Assembly (NCBI GenBank): GCA_009663005.1
Contig: CM018897.1
Span: forward strand, 3,526,434 to 3,556,433
DNA from: Actinidia chinensis
Lineage: Eukaryota > Streptophyta > Magnoliopsida > Ericales > Actinidiaceae
Length of the DNA: 30,000 nucleotides
Reading direction: 5' to 3'
The position numbers and the translations under genes are program-made. Below, in pieces: positions 21,201 to 28,213 of the stretch. Under the pieces are notes generated by a model. The model saw nothing but the letters and a program-made list of their open reading frames with translations. It searched no databases and was not told the origin of the DNA. The number at the start of each line of letters is the position of its first letter. Position 1 is the stretch's first letter.

Positions 21201-24200
21201 TACTGTAGTTCAAGCATTTTGGATCCTATTTTTCGCTTATTTTGAGGATTCAAACCGTTCATATTATAGATTTCATCGTCGTGAAGATTAACACAATAAA
21301 AAATCATGTTGAATCCACAAATCAATATCTGTTCATTGTCGTAAAGATTAATACAGTAAAAAATAATGTTGATCGAAAATAAATCAATATTCGTTTAGTA
21401 CTGTTTTATAACTTAATAAATATCTATGACACATATACTTATTTATCTGATATAAATGGATGTCGATCAACTATTGATTTGTCTACGTGATGTTTTATAG
21501 TATTAAACTCCTTAATGAGACTTAGAACGGTTTGGATCATCAAAATAGATATAAACAAAAATTTGAAATACTTGAACTGCACTTTGCATTCCAAAATCTG
21601 TAGGTAAGATGCATTTTTCCCCCGTTTACACACCATGTGGCACACTTTTAAGTTCTGTTATGAAAGGGGATGTTTCAGTTATGTGAGGTGGGGTAAAAAT
21701 ATCAAATTCATGGAAACTTTGTGGTTAAACACACAGTTTTCCATTGATTTGTTATTATTTTATCCCTATCAACTTATTTGAAATTCCCTCAACAAAAGAA
21801 AAGAGGGGAGGACAATGCTACCAACTCAAATACTTTCATATACATTTGCATAAGCTCTCATATGAATGTGTAAGACCCACACAATAATGTGTGGCGTTTA
21901 TACTATTCATGCAAGAGAATGTGTATAAGTGTGTATTTATAATCTTTCTCAAAGTTAAATTATCGGGATTTATCAGGGGCGGACTCAAGCTGGGTCAAGG
22001 AGGGGCTATAGTCCCTCTCACTTTTAAAAAATTACAAAATTTGCTTTTGATTTTTTTTTTAACTTTAGCCCTTTCGAAATATATTACAATTTTTTTTTAA
22101 AATTTAACCCCTAACCTAAAATTCTGACTCCGCTCCTGGTGTTTACATTAAGTGGTCAAGTGATATTTTGGAAAGTCATTTACAATTACCGTCAAGCCTA
22201 TTGCTTTCTAATATATGGTGGTCGTACAATTTCCAAATGACTATGATCACTTCTAACATTTGTTGATTTCCATGGATTTTTGGGCGCCTCTTGTTTTGTT
22301 TTGTTTTTTTACATTGTGGGCTCTATGTTAAAAAATTTGTGTGTTTATATTGCTGCTTGATTTTTTAATTTTTTTATTTTTAGTGAGCTTTTTTAACTAT
22401 TAAATTAAAACTTTATACTTTTTTAGTTCATTTTGATGAGAAGAGTCTAGAAATATAAAAAAATTCATCTAATTTAAAAAAAATCACTAAAAACAAAAAT
22501 TAAACCATTTTAACTTGGAAAAAATAACGTAAAAATGATTTATTTTTGTCTTTAGTTATTTTTTAAAATTAGGGATAAAAATAAAAAGATCCAAAAAAAA
22601 GTTATTTTGATGAAATGATAAAAAAAAGTTATTTAAAAATGAGAACAACTTGAATACGAAAGCAGTTGTATAAATCCAAAAATAGTTGCCACAAACAAGA
22701 GGGTAAAAGGTTGAGGCATCCTAAATGCTATCCTTGTTTGGTGGGATTGCAAGGTATTGTATCGCCTAATTAACTTCATGTTAACTATTCTAATGTTTTC
22801 AGGGGGGAAGGGAAATTTGCTAATCCCACAACTCTCTCTCAAATCATTGGAGTGAGAGAGAAATATTAACGTGGATAAAGTCGCGAACTTGGATGAGTAG
22901 AGAGAATCGTTTCCACATCTTTGGATTATTCCCCTTTTTTATGTGCATAATTAGCAACACTAGGGCTATAACGCAGGTGGGTTCAGACGAGTTAGGGTCT
23001 GACAAAGCTTACTTGAACCCATCCAAATTTGGTGTCCGGCACGGAGTATTTTTGCCCAAGTTCAATCTGTGCTTCATTTATTTAACTGGGTAAACCTCGG
23101 GTTGCTCGAAAAAATCAAGATGAAAGTTTTTTAAAAAATTATTTCGACACGATTGCTTACAGGATTAATGTGCAAGGGCGGTACAAGGGGGACTGTGCAG
23201 GGGCTACAGCCCCCCCCCCCCCCTCACTTCTAAAAACTTATAAAATTTACACTAGAATTTTTTTTTTATACTTTAGTCCCCCATCCTGGCTCCGCCTCTG
23301 TTAATATGTATCTAGTGATTCATAAAGAACAATTAGTGGTCATAATAATGCTATGTGATTCACATACGAAGAAATTAATAAATTAATTACCAAATATAAG
23401 AATAATGTGCATATATATTGTTTATTACATATATAATTATACATATAGTATAATTAAATCGGGGTTTAGGTGGCTCAAGTTGTCCAATTGGTCTACCCAA
23501 GTCCAATCCAATTTTAATTTGTGCTCTACAATGTTTACAAAATATTTGGCACGGCTTTTGTTTATTGGTCAAAAAGAACTTATAAAAGTTTTTTAAAAAA
23601 ATGACTTTTTGGAAACTCCATTTTGAAACTTTTTAATTTTTACTTTTAAATAAGTAATTCTAACATAAGTTCAGTTAGAGGTGAAAAGTAGGCTGAAATC
23701 TGACCCAAGTCCGCACAGGTGGCGAGCCGAGTTGGGCCCAGTTCGAAAGCCGAACACCTTACCCATCTTGACTCGTGGGATTAACTCACCTAATCGACAG
23801 GCTGAGACTGGACCGAATCAGTTCAAATTATTATTTATTTTTTTGGGGATTTTTGGTTCCTGACACTTAGCAGAGAGGGGTGGGGTTGCAGGCGGGCTAT
23901 ATGGACGGGACGGGACGAGACAGACGAGTTTGGCTAGCGTGGTAGGCCAACTGGGTTTCGGGCTAAAACGGGCCGGACTTCGCGAGGGGTGTCCAGTCCG
24001 GGTTCGGTTGGCGGTAGGCTTCAGGTCAAACGCTGGACGAGCTAACCGTGTCCGACCCAATTTACAACACTAAGTTCAGCTATACCAAATATCCATTAGC
24101 TGCAACTTCTGCTCTTTTGTCTTGAAAGTTGTGCTAATATTTGTCAAAGTTTTTTCTTTGCTTATAGGCCAAAAATAATTTGTAAAAATTAATTTGTTAG

Positions 24201-27023
24201 AAGCTTTATTTTAAAAGTTTTTAATTTCTAATTTTAAATAACCAATTTTCAATTAATTTTAAATAACCAATTTTATTAAAAGTTTTTAACGTAATTTTAA
24301 TAAAACCTCATCTTTCTCCAACATCCTTAACAAATAATAAGAGAGACACTTTACCCTTTAGAAAGAATAAGAGACTCGTCTTTTCCCAACTGTTGTTGGT
24401 TTAGATAACCAAAGTTACATTCATTATTTGTCCGAACAAGTATCAAAAGATCTATGGCAAGAAATATAAATTGCTTGAAATGCAAGGATAACAGACCAAC
24501 GCAAATTTTCTTTTGAAAAAGAAAAAAAAAAAGCAAGAGAGTGAGGGAGAGAGGGGATGCATCTCAAGAAAATACACCAATAGATGGGTCCAAATGAGAG
24601 AGGTAAATACGGTGTGAGGCACGTGTGATGTGGCCAAACTATATAAACACGAGGAGCCTACGGTCAACGTGTGCAAAGAAGTGTATATAGTAAGAAAATG
24701 TTAAATGGACGTTGGGGTGTTCGTTAAGAATTACTGTAGTAATTTTATAGACGAGGATATCACGAAATAGCCACAATGATGAGATTTTTTATTTGTTAAT
24801 GCTTTTATTTTTATTATCGTAACGTTATGAAAGAATGTACAATATACGTCATTTATGTGTGTAGTGTAGATTCTCTATCGGAATATTTACTGTCTTTGAC
24901 TTATTTAACATTTATGATCTCGAGTAAACTACAGAGGTGGACTAACATTGTAGTTTCAGTCAATCATAAGCATATGCTATGCATATTTACATTGTTTATT
25001 ATGTGTTTTTTGTATTAACACTATAATTGAACATAGCATAATTATAGCTAGTGAATTCAGTCCTTTTGATCATTTCATTTCTCTCACTACCCATGATCAC
25101 TCATCACTTGTTCCAAAACTAGCAGCTAAAATCACACTACCTCAAGTTAATTCACCTTTTAAATTAGACACAAACCCTAGAGGATGTAGCATTCATAAGC
25201 AATCAAGTTCGAGAAACTGTCGCATTCTTACTTTATCACAACAGAATTGAGTACATAAATTAATACCAGAACGATGTGACAGTGATAATTTTAAAATTTC
25301 AGACAACGATAACAATAATAGCTTGAAATGTAATAACCACAATACCGGAAAATTTTGTACAAATATTTTGTTTTGCAATAACGGCACGAGTTAGGAGTAC
25401 ACGGGTTAGTCGCAAAAAATTAAGCAATTAGGATCTAAAAGATCACAAAATGTAACCTTCTATCGCTACAATTCTACACATTCAAACTTAGCTAAACCAC
25501 GTCAAATCAATTAAGCACATGCACCATGATGATATTCAATAACAAAACACGACACATTGTTCAGGAAAACGAAATGCAGAGCTATTTCAATAAAACTAAG
25601 AGCTTCAAATTTGTTGTTATTACGGAGTATCAAGAATCTAGGATTCCACAGGTTATTCGCGAAAAATAAGCGATTAGAATCAAAAGATCACAAAATGTAA
25701 TTGTAAAGAGATAAAATATCAAGTATCAGTTCTGACCGAGCTAGGACAGGCACCGCCGTCGGACTATCGCTCTATAGCAAGTTCGGCGAGATCTTTGCAT
25801 CGGAGCTCGATCGAGATGCAACATTAGCTTTGGTCGGGTTAGGACGAGCACATTAGCAAGCTAGGCGATGTCATTGTGTCGGAGTTCGATCGAGACACCA
25901 ACTGGTCGACGGCGATCCCGAGGCACATTAGAGGGCAAAAGGTGGCTTGCACAACAAGGTTTCCTCTGACAACCCCTACGCCTGGATCAAGGTGCCGACT
26001 ACATGACTAGCTAGCTACTAGTCATGCTTAGGGGCATGGTTGAATCAGCTGCCTACTTCTTAACACAGCAGTCAGCGCGTTCAAGCACGTGCCGAGCTGC
26101 AACCTATTTAGTGACGTGACAGTTGGTATGTCAAAGTACACGCCAAACTACTATATAAGGTCAGGCCTTAGTCTTTAAAAGGTATGCAATTCTTGCACCA
26201 TAAGCCCTAAACTCTCTCTCTCTACATACATTTTGTATCCATTAGTCATCTAACTTGATCGTCCGAGAGCCGTTCTCGGAAACAAGTCCGATGGACGTTC
26301 TCAATGTTCCTATCTTGCAGCTAAGTCCAACAAGCCTAAAACACCGTCCACCGCCTCCAGTGCAACCAGCAGGTGTCTATTTTCGATTTTCCATCCTCCA
26401 TTTTTGGTATTCACATCCCACAGTAGCCTTCTATTGTTGAATTCTACACATTCAAAGTTCTCTAATCCACATTAAATCAATTACGCACATACAGAAGAAC
26501 GAAATTCAACAACAAACATAACACATTGTTCAAGAAAATGATACAATATGCAATTCAACGTAGAGGTAATAGTCAACGCGTGGTAAACGCCATTGTCGAC
26601 GCAACGAAGAGCTTCGAAATAAGCAATTAGGATCAAAAGATCACAAAATGTAACCTTAGTGGATTACATTCAAACTTGCCCAATCCATATTAAATCAATT
26701 ACGCATACGCACAACCACGATTTTCAAAAACAATTACGAAGCAATTCAACATACAGATCGCAGTCAACATGTGAAAAGCGCCACTTCGATGAAACTAAGA
26801 GCTTCAATTAGGCAAATTAAGTAGTAGTAGAGAGAGAGGACCTGGTGCTAGCAAAATCGTAGAGCTTGCCGGTGCCGGAGAAGACGATCACTCCAACGTC
26901 CGCGTCGCAGAGGATCGCAAGCTCCTTCGCCTTCTTCAACAAACCGTTCCTCCTCTTCGAGAACGTCACTTGCCTACTCGTCGAGTCGTCGATCCTCCTT
27001 ATCGCGATCTTCCCCCTCCCCAT
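12282..27023 (-). CDS. AGL17-like: MIKC-type MADS-box transcription factor, AGL17/ANR1 clade
   Basis: This gene encodes a nuclear DNA-binding factor of the type II MADS family, which binds CArG boxes as dimers. The coding join on the minus strand is 27023-26842, 16204-16126, 15709-15648, 13075-12976, 12890-12849, 12761-12678, 12548-12394 and 12297-12282. This totals 720 bp, or 239 residues and a TAG stop. All introns are GT-AG and all phases agree. The first three junctions give the classic MIKC sizes 182, 79 and 62, followed by 100 and 42. The MADS domain is residues 1-60 (MGRGKI start, [17 protein letters not shown]), I about 61-87, K about 88-170, and C to 239. Clade marks are [18 protein letters not shown], the duplicated [12 protein letters not shown] block, [12 protein letters not shown], and the end ATKLGLQLN. 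Known AGL17-clade members act in root and nitrate responses; a role here is inferred only from the clade. No lesion is seen, so the gene looks functional. Which paralogue it is cannot be decided. Confidence 0.95.
12394..12548 (-). CDS. MADS exon 7 (155 bp, C domain)
   Basis: The acceptor is TCCCTTAG/GCT and the donor is TTGGG/GTAATT. It encodes [20 protein letters not shown], then [20 protein letters not shown], then [11 protein letters not shown] and two bases of glycine. The HLQL-Q-PQQQNY block and the ATKLG end are AGL17-clade signatures. Without splicing at the 3' donor the frame meets TAA at once, giving a protein that lacks only the last four residues. Confidence 0.92.
12678..12761 (-). 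CDS. MADS exon 6 (84 bp, duplicated 14-residue module)
   Basis: The acceptor is TTTGTTGCAG/GGA and the donor is AACAAGAAG/GTATAC. It encodes [14 protein letters not shown] followed by [14 protein letters not shown]: two diverged copies of one 14-residue unit, 42 bp each, both ending in AAGAAG. The AAG/GTTAAC at the inner boundary (12719) is itself donor-like. If intron 6 is retained, the frame reads VYL and stops, which would remove the whole C region. Confidence 0.94.
12849..12890 (-). CDS. MADS exon 5 (42 bp, end of K domain)
   Basis: The acceptor is TATTACAG/GAC and the donor is CGAAAG/GTCGAC. It encodes [14 protein letters not shown]. The 42 bp length is canonical for MIKC exon 5. The introns on either side are very short (85 and 87 bp), close to the plant minimum. 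Confidence 0.95.
12976..13075 (-). CDS. MADS exon 4 (100 bp, K domain)
   Basis: The acceptor is TTGCAG/GAAAAT and the donor is AAGAAG/GTTTGA. It encodes [20 protein letters not shown] followed by [13 protein letters not shown]. The LxxLSVKELQxLExQLE heptad pattern is the K2 amphipathic helix used for dimer and tetramer contacts. The length is exactly the 100 bp typical of this exon. Another frame across it stays open (minus 13081-12878), but it is a shadow. Confidence 0.96.
13170..13385. repeat. 61 bp tandem repeat in intron 3
   Basis: Copies starting GAGATGCTAGGACTATTTCT at 13170 and 13231 share the ending TTAATCTTTTG(T/C)TGA(A/C)ATTAATTCAT. A partial third copy (GTCAATCTTTTGCTGACATTAA) lies near 13345-13369. 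It sits just upstream of exon 4 in intron 3. Confidence 0.8.
13470..13780 (+). mobile_element. LINE-type fragment (zinc-binding C-terminal RT region)
   Basis: On the plus strand, antisense to the MADS gene, short peptide pieces in shifting frames read [12 protein letters not shown] (about 13493-13528), IGDGRQVKF (about 13554-13580) and [15 protein letters not shown] (near 13698-13740). The order of a tryptophan-rich start, a G-DG-KVKFW-like motif and an F--AFQD-E motif is that of the zf-RVT segment after the reverse transcriptase of plant non-LTR elements and related pseudogenes. Stops and frameshifts throughout show that it is long dead. No ends or tail are visible. Confidence 0.6.
13781..15647. 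other. Rest of MADS intron 3
   Basis: About 1.9 kb with no supported exon. A segment near 14666-14710 (GATACCGATACTCGGAC, then GTGTTCGACACTTCTAC) resembles the GTGTCC-rich dispersed repeat seen at 10466-10510 and 10910-10996. The plus frames at 14580-14872 and 15045-15407 show no family resemblance and no exon-like composition. The short intron 2 (15710-16125, 416 bp) is likewise empty. Confidence 0.6.
15648..15709 (-). CDS. MADS exon 3 (62 bp, start of K domain)
   Basis: The acceptor is TTGATAG/TTTTGG and the donor is CATCG/GTAAAT. It encodes [20 protein letters not shown] plus two bases of an arginine codon. The 62 bp length is the canonical MIKC exon 3. The glycine in FWQGEA sits where most family members carry a charged residue; this is a mild oddity, not a lesion. 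Confidence 0.96.
16126..16204 (-). CDS. MADS exon 2 (79 bp, I domain)
   Basis: The acceptor is TTTCACCAG/C and the donor is GTCAAG/GTAATT. The first base completes a serine codon, giving [18 protein letters not shown] and then PVNPSSEVK. This intervening region helps set dimer partners in MIKC proteins. The [12 protein letters not shown] stretch is typical of the AGL17 clade. Confidence 0.96.
17069..17379. mobile_element. Inverted-repeat element with AGCTCGGCTCG modules
   Basis: The left end TAGGGACGTAAAAC pairs with the right end, whose reverse complement begins TAGGGCAGTAAACG. The inverted repeat extends outward into ATCAAT / ATTGAT. The body carries repeated GAGCTCGGCTC and AAGCTTGTT motifs, a pattern found in a widespread class of small plant elements with TAGGG(G)TGTAAAC-like termini. 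A clean 8 bp target duplication is not visible. It is non-coding; the small open frames across it are shadows. Confidence 0.65.
17380..19559. other. Intron 1 stretch, nothing assigned
   Basis: No element boundaries or exons can be supported. AT-rich runs and a small repeat of GTAAAACCAATTA (about 18650 and 18689) are present. A short segment at 18779-18814 is bounded by TTTTTAG and an AG/GTACGAG-like donor on the plus strand and looks like a small exon, but nothing connects to it. TTTTCGAAGTGGATCCAATT is imperfectly repeated at 19472-19506. Confidence 0.5.
19600..20024 (+). mobile_element. RTE-type LINE 3' end
   Basis: On the plus strand a frame reads [18 protein letters not shown], then [15 protein letters not shown] (about 19650-19755). 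This matches the conserved tail after the reverse transcriptase in plant RTE-clade LINEs. Further on, TCATATAGCTGACCCAAATC (19970-19989) is followed by GACACAAGGCATAGTTTTGTTTTG, the usual 3' end of such elements: a GCCGACCCCAAAT-like block and a TTG-rich tail. Stops interrupt the frame. It is 5' truncated, as LINEs commonly are, and lies antisense to the MADS gene inside intron 1. Confidence 0.78.
20025..21246. other. Intron 1 stretch, nothing assigned
   Basis: I see no gene or bounded element. A CACACA/CGTACACACAC purine-pyrimidine alternating tract lies at about 20363-20391. The remainder is ordinary AT-rich intronic DNA. Confidence 0.5.
21247..21545. mobile_element. MITE-like element with GATCCAAACCGTTC termini
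   Basis: GATTCAAACCGTTC at the left pairs with GAACGGTTTGGATC at the right, about 300 bp apart. Inside, a 60 bp unit is repeated: CATCGTCGTGAAGATTAACA at 21274 and CATTGTCGTAAAGATTAATA at 21334, each followed by an AATCAATAT block. No transposase is encoded. The target duplication is not clear, so superfamily is left open. Confidence 0.6.
21974..22138. mobile_element. hAT-like MITE, copy 1 (165 bp)
   Basis: Left terminus CAGGGGCGGACTC; right terminus ACTCCGCTCCTG. Its interior is AT-rich, with GGGCTATAGTCCCTCTC near the left end and AACCCCTAACC near the right. The same layout occurs in the 23173-23300 copy. The flanking octamers GGATTTAT and GTGTTTAC agree at only 5 of 8 positions, so the insertion is old or the border is off by a base or two. 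Confidence 0.7.
22139..23172. other. Intron 1 AT-rich stretch
   Basis: Very AT-rich at 22300-22640, with many A and T runs. At 22961-23100 a GC-richer segment (TAGGGCTATAACG ... GGTGGGTTCAG ... TCTGAC) resembles the start of the element at 23675-24071 but has no clear right end. No gene is seen. Confidence 0.5.
23023..23032. promoter_or_regulatory. Perfect CArG box CCAAATTTGG in intron 1
   Basis: CCAAATTTGG fits the MADS-domain target CC(A/T)6GG and is a full palindrome. It lies in intron 1 of a MADS gene, where autoregulatory or cross-regulatory CArG sites are known in other MIKC genes. About one such match is expected by chance in 10 kb of AT-rich DNA, and it sits in repeat-like sequence, so function is only a possibility. 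Confidence 0.35.
23173..23300. mobile_element. hAT-like MITE, copy 2 (128 bp)
   Basis: Starts CAAGGGCGGTAC and ends GGCTCCGCCTCTG, with TTAATGTG before (23165-23172) and TTAATATG after (23301-23308). The octamers match at 7 of 8 positions, a good 8 bp target duplication as in hAT elements. Inside is GGGGCTACAG and a run of 14 C at 23210-23223, then AT-rich sequence. Same family as 21974-22138. Confidence 0.85.
23675..24071. mobile_element. 397 bp GC-richer non-autonomous element with perfect 8 bp target duplication
   Basis: AAGTTCAG occurs directly before (23667-23674) and after (24072-24079). The ends TTAGAGGTGAAAAGTAGG and (reverse complement of the right end) AGTGTTGTAAATTGGG form a weak inverted terminus. 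The body is rich in GGGCC, CGGGC and GGACGGGACGGGACGAGACA and is much more GC-rich than the intron around it. An 8 bp duplication and a GGTGTAAA-like terminus fit hAT-type non-autonomous elements. Open frames on both strands here reflect the GC-rich repeats and are not genes. Confidence 0.8.
24620..24647 (+). promoter_or_regulatory. Plus-strand G-box and TATA box pair in intron 1
   Basis: CACGTG at 24620-24625 is followed 14 bp later by TATATAAA at 24640-24647, then a purine-rich stretch. This pairing looks like a plant core promoter firing on the plus strand, antisense to the MADS gene. No coding gene follows it within the intron. It may be a remnant or chance, or may start an antisense non-coding RNA. 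Confidence 0.3.
25702..26422 (+). mobile_element. Solo LTR (721 bp) inserted in the tandem array
   Basis: It starts TGTAAAGAG and ends CATCCCACA. The flanks are GTAAT (25697-25701) and GTAGC (26423-26427); the uninterrupted neighbouring repeat unit reads GTAAC there, so each flank is one change from a 5 bp GTAAC target duplication. The interior is GC-rich, has TATATAAGG at 26153-26161, a CTCTCTCTCTC tract at 26213-26223, and GATCGTCCGAGAGCC followed by TCTTGCAG, a style seen in plant LTRs. No primer site or second LTR follows, so it is a solo LTR left by recombination. Its family is not determined. Confidence 0.82.
26153..26161 (+). promoter_or_regulatory. TATA box of the solo LTR
   Basis: TATATAAGG lies in the right half of the solo LTR, with a CT-rich downstream stretch typical of an LTR transcription start. 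It points away from intron 1 toward exon 1 on the plus strand, so any transcript would be antisense to MADS exon 1 and its leader. Confidence 0.45.
26842..27023 (-). CDS. MADS exon 1 (182 bp, MADS domain)
   Basis: It encodes residues 1-60 plus two bases of codon 61. The motifs are [35 protein letters not shown] and LYDFAST. The start is the ATG at 27023, because MGRGK is the universal MIKC start. The donor is CAG/GTCCTC at 26841. Translation through the donor would end after a few serine and threonine codons, which confirms splicing. GC content is clearly higher than in its neighbourhood, as expected for a conserved coding exon. Confidence 0.97.
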
Positions 27024-27226
27024 CCTCTAGAGAGAGACAGAGCAACAGAGTTAGAGAGAGAAATCGAGAGAGAGAGAACAGAGAAATGGAAAAATCTAAT
27101 ACGGCCGAGGAAATTTTGGAGGAGAAATTCAGAATTGAAGAGAGAGACACACACAGAGTTAGAGAGAGAAAGCGAGAGAACAGGAAAATGGAGAAATCAA
27201 GTACGGATAAGGAAATTTTGGAGGAG

Positions 27227-27260
<34 letters not shown>
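27024..27260 (-). other. CT-rich MADS leader with a 108 bp tandem duplication
   Basis: The minus strand upstream of the ATG is strongly CT-rich, as in many plant 5' untranslated regions. A 108 bp unit is duplicated: plus-strand CAGAGTTAGAGAGAGAAA starts at 27046 and 27154, each followed by GGAAATTTTGGAGGAGAAATT. A (GA)n run lies at 27233-27257. Directly before the ATG, CTCTCTCTAG/AGG (AG at 27028-27027) is a good acceptor, so the true leader may be spliced. The plus-strand open frames here (26970-27409) are products of the GA-rich repeat. Confidence 0.65.
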
Positions 27261-27262
<2 letters not shown>

Positions 27263-27383
27263 GAGAATCGGAATTTTCCGAGAAAACCTTTTACTTTAGC
27301 TTGGAGCTTTATGATGGAGACGAGACCAGAGGGAGACTTGAGGTCGTCCCTTCTGTGGTTTAACGTTTCTGAATTTAAATACA

Positions 27384-27780
27384 GGCAACTTTTACCATGG
27401 GTCCTGTAGTTTTATCAAGGTTTTATTTTGTTCCCTAAAGATTCAATTTAAACAATTAAGACAATATAGCTCCAATATAGTCATCCATCAACATTTGTTA
27501 AAATTTTGTATGAAACCAAAACACGAAAAGCTCAAATGGCTATTTGTAGAGGATAATTTTACCACCTTTGATCCCTATAGTTTGAGAAAAAATATAATTT
27601 GGTCCTTGAAAATGACCATTAAGTTCATGTATTTTTTTTTCATCCAAATTCTTAACAAGTAATTGATCTAAGGAATATAAATTGGAACTATATGGGTTCA
27701 AATTGTTAAATTTGTAACTAACGTGTACAAAGTGAAACTTTGGTTGAACTAAAGGGACCAATAGAGGAATTTAGCCATTA
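27384..27780. mobile_element. Inverted-repeat element with TTTTACC...GGTCC termini
   Basis: The left end GCAACTTTTACCATGGGTCC and the reverse complement of the right end GGCTAAATTCCTCTATTGGTCC align as imperfect inverted repeats. A second internal block (AATTTTACCACCTTTGATCC at 27557-27576) repeats the left-end pattern. It is non-coding and lies in the MADS upstream region. No target duplication is found. Confidence 0.5.
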
Positions 27781-27795
27781 AACATAGACGAGAGC

Positions 27796-27803
27796 TATAT
27801 AAG
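27796..27803 (-). promoter_or_regulatory. Candidate MADS core promoter (TATATAG)
   Basis: On the minus strand this reads CTTATATAG. Upstream of it for the minus strand, at 27891-27950, are a G-box (CACGTGG at 27891-27897), a CCAAT box (27899-27903) and a second ACGTGG (27945-27950). With a spliced leader this would be a sensible promoter about 770 bp from the ATG. The same region also has a plus-strand TATAAAT (27924-27930), so direction is not settled. Confidence 0.3.
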
Positions 27804-28213
27804 GAAAGTGTGCGAGTGTGTAGAAAGATGCAATAGAAAATGGCTAATCATCCAGTGTGGAATAGCACTAGCAGTTTGTGCTTAAAGCGGCACGTGGACC
27901 AATGGGACGATAGCCGTTCGCCGTATAAATCAGCGACGCGTGGGACGTGGAAACCGCGTCAGGGTTCATTTATTCCTTTTTTGGAAACGCGGGTCACTAT
28001 TCGCACCCCTTCTTTTCTCAGTACCCGTTTCTTAGTACACCAACTTAAAACATTAGGGCAAGCATATTTATTCTTAGAACACTTCATTTTATCTCACCAC
28101 GTGTTCAACCTTCAAATCCTAACTCTAGGTGTAATCCAGCCACCACCCACTACCACCTAATCTGCCTTACACCGCTCCGCCATCCCCAAACACCTGTTAC
28201 ACGCCTTCGCCGG

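Larger units (their letters stand above)
25330..26815. repeat. Tandem array of about 230-245 bp units next to exon 1
   Basis: The motif GATCACAAAATGTAA recurs at 25441, 25686 and 26639 with the same neighbours: AGCAATTAGGATC(T)AAAA before; ATTCTACACATTCAAA, then AAATCAATTA(A/C)GCACA, then AAGAGCTTC after. A partial earlier copy begins near 25330. After removing the 726 bp insertion in the second unit, spacings are about 245 and 227 bp. The array ends about 25 bp from the exon 1 donor. Confidence 0.85.
16205..26841 (-). other. MADS intron 1 (10,637 bp)
   Basis: It runs from the donor GTCCTC at 26841-26836 to the acceptor TTTCACCAG at 16213-16205. Large first introns are common in MIKC genes and often carry regulatory DNA. 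Here most of what can be recognised is transposon-derived, as listed separately. At 16210-17068 I see only a short local duplication (AGCAACACATTCATC at about 16311 and 16387). Confidence 0.92.

Noticed and set aside
25330..26815. Regularly spaced repeats that could suggest a CRISPR-like array
   Set aside because: Units are 227-245 bp plant tandem repeats without short identical repeats and unique spacers, and the genome is eukaryotic.
26970..27409. Two plus-strand frames rich in Glu-Arg, opposite MADS exon 1
   Set aside because: They translate the GA-rich complement of the CT-rich leader and its 108 bp duplication. Low complexity, no start context and no homology.
27840..28160. 106-codon plus-strand frame starting MANHPVWNS, downstream of TATATAAG
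   Set aside because: The promoter boxes are suggestive, but the peptide looks random, the frame ends without an exon signal, and hAT-like and inverted-repeat elements flank it.
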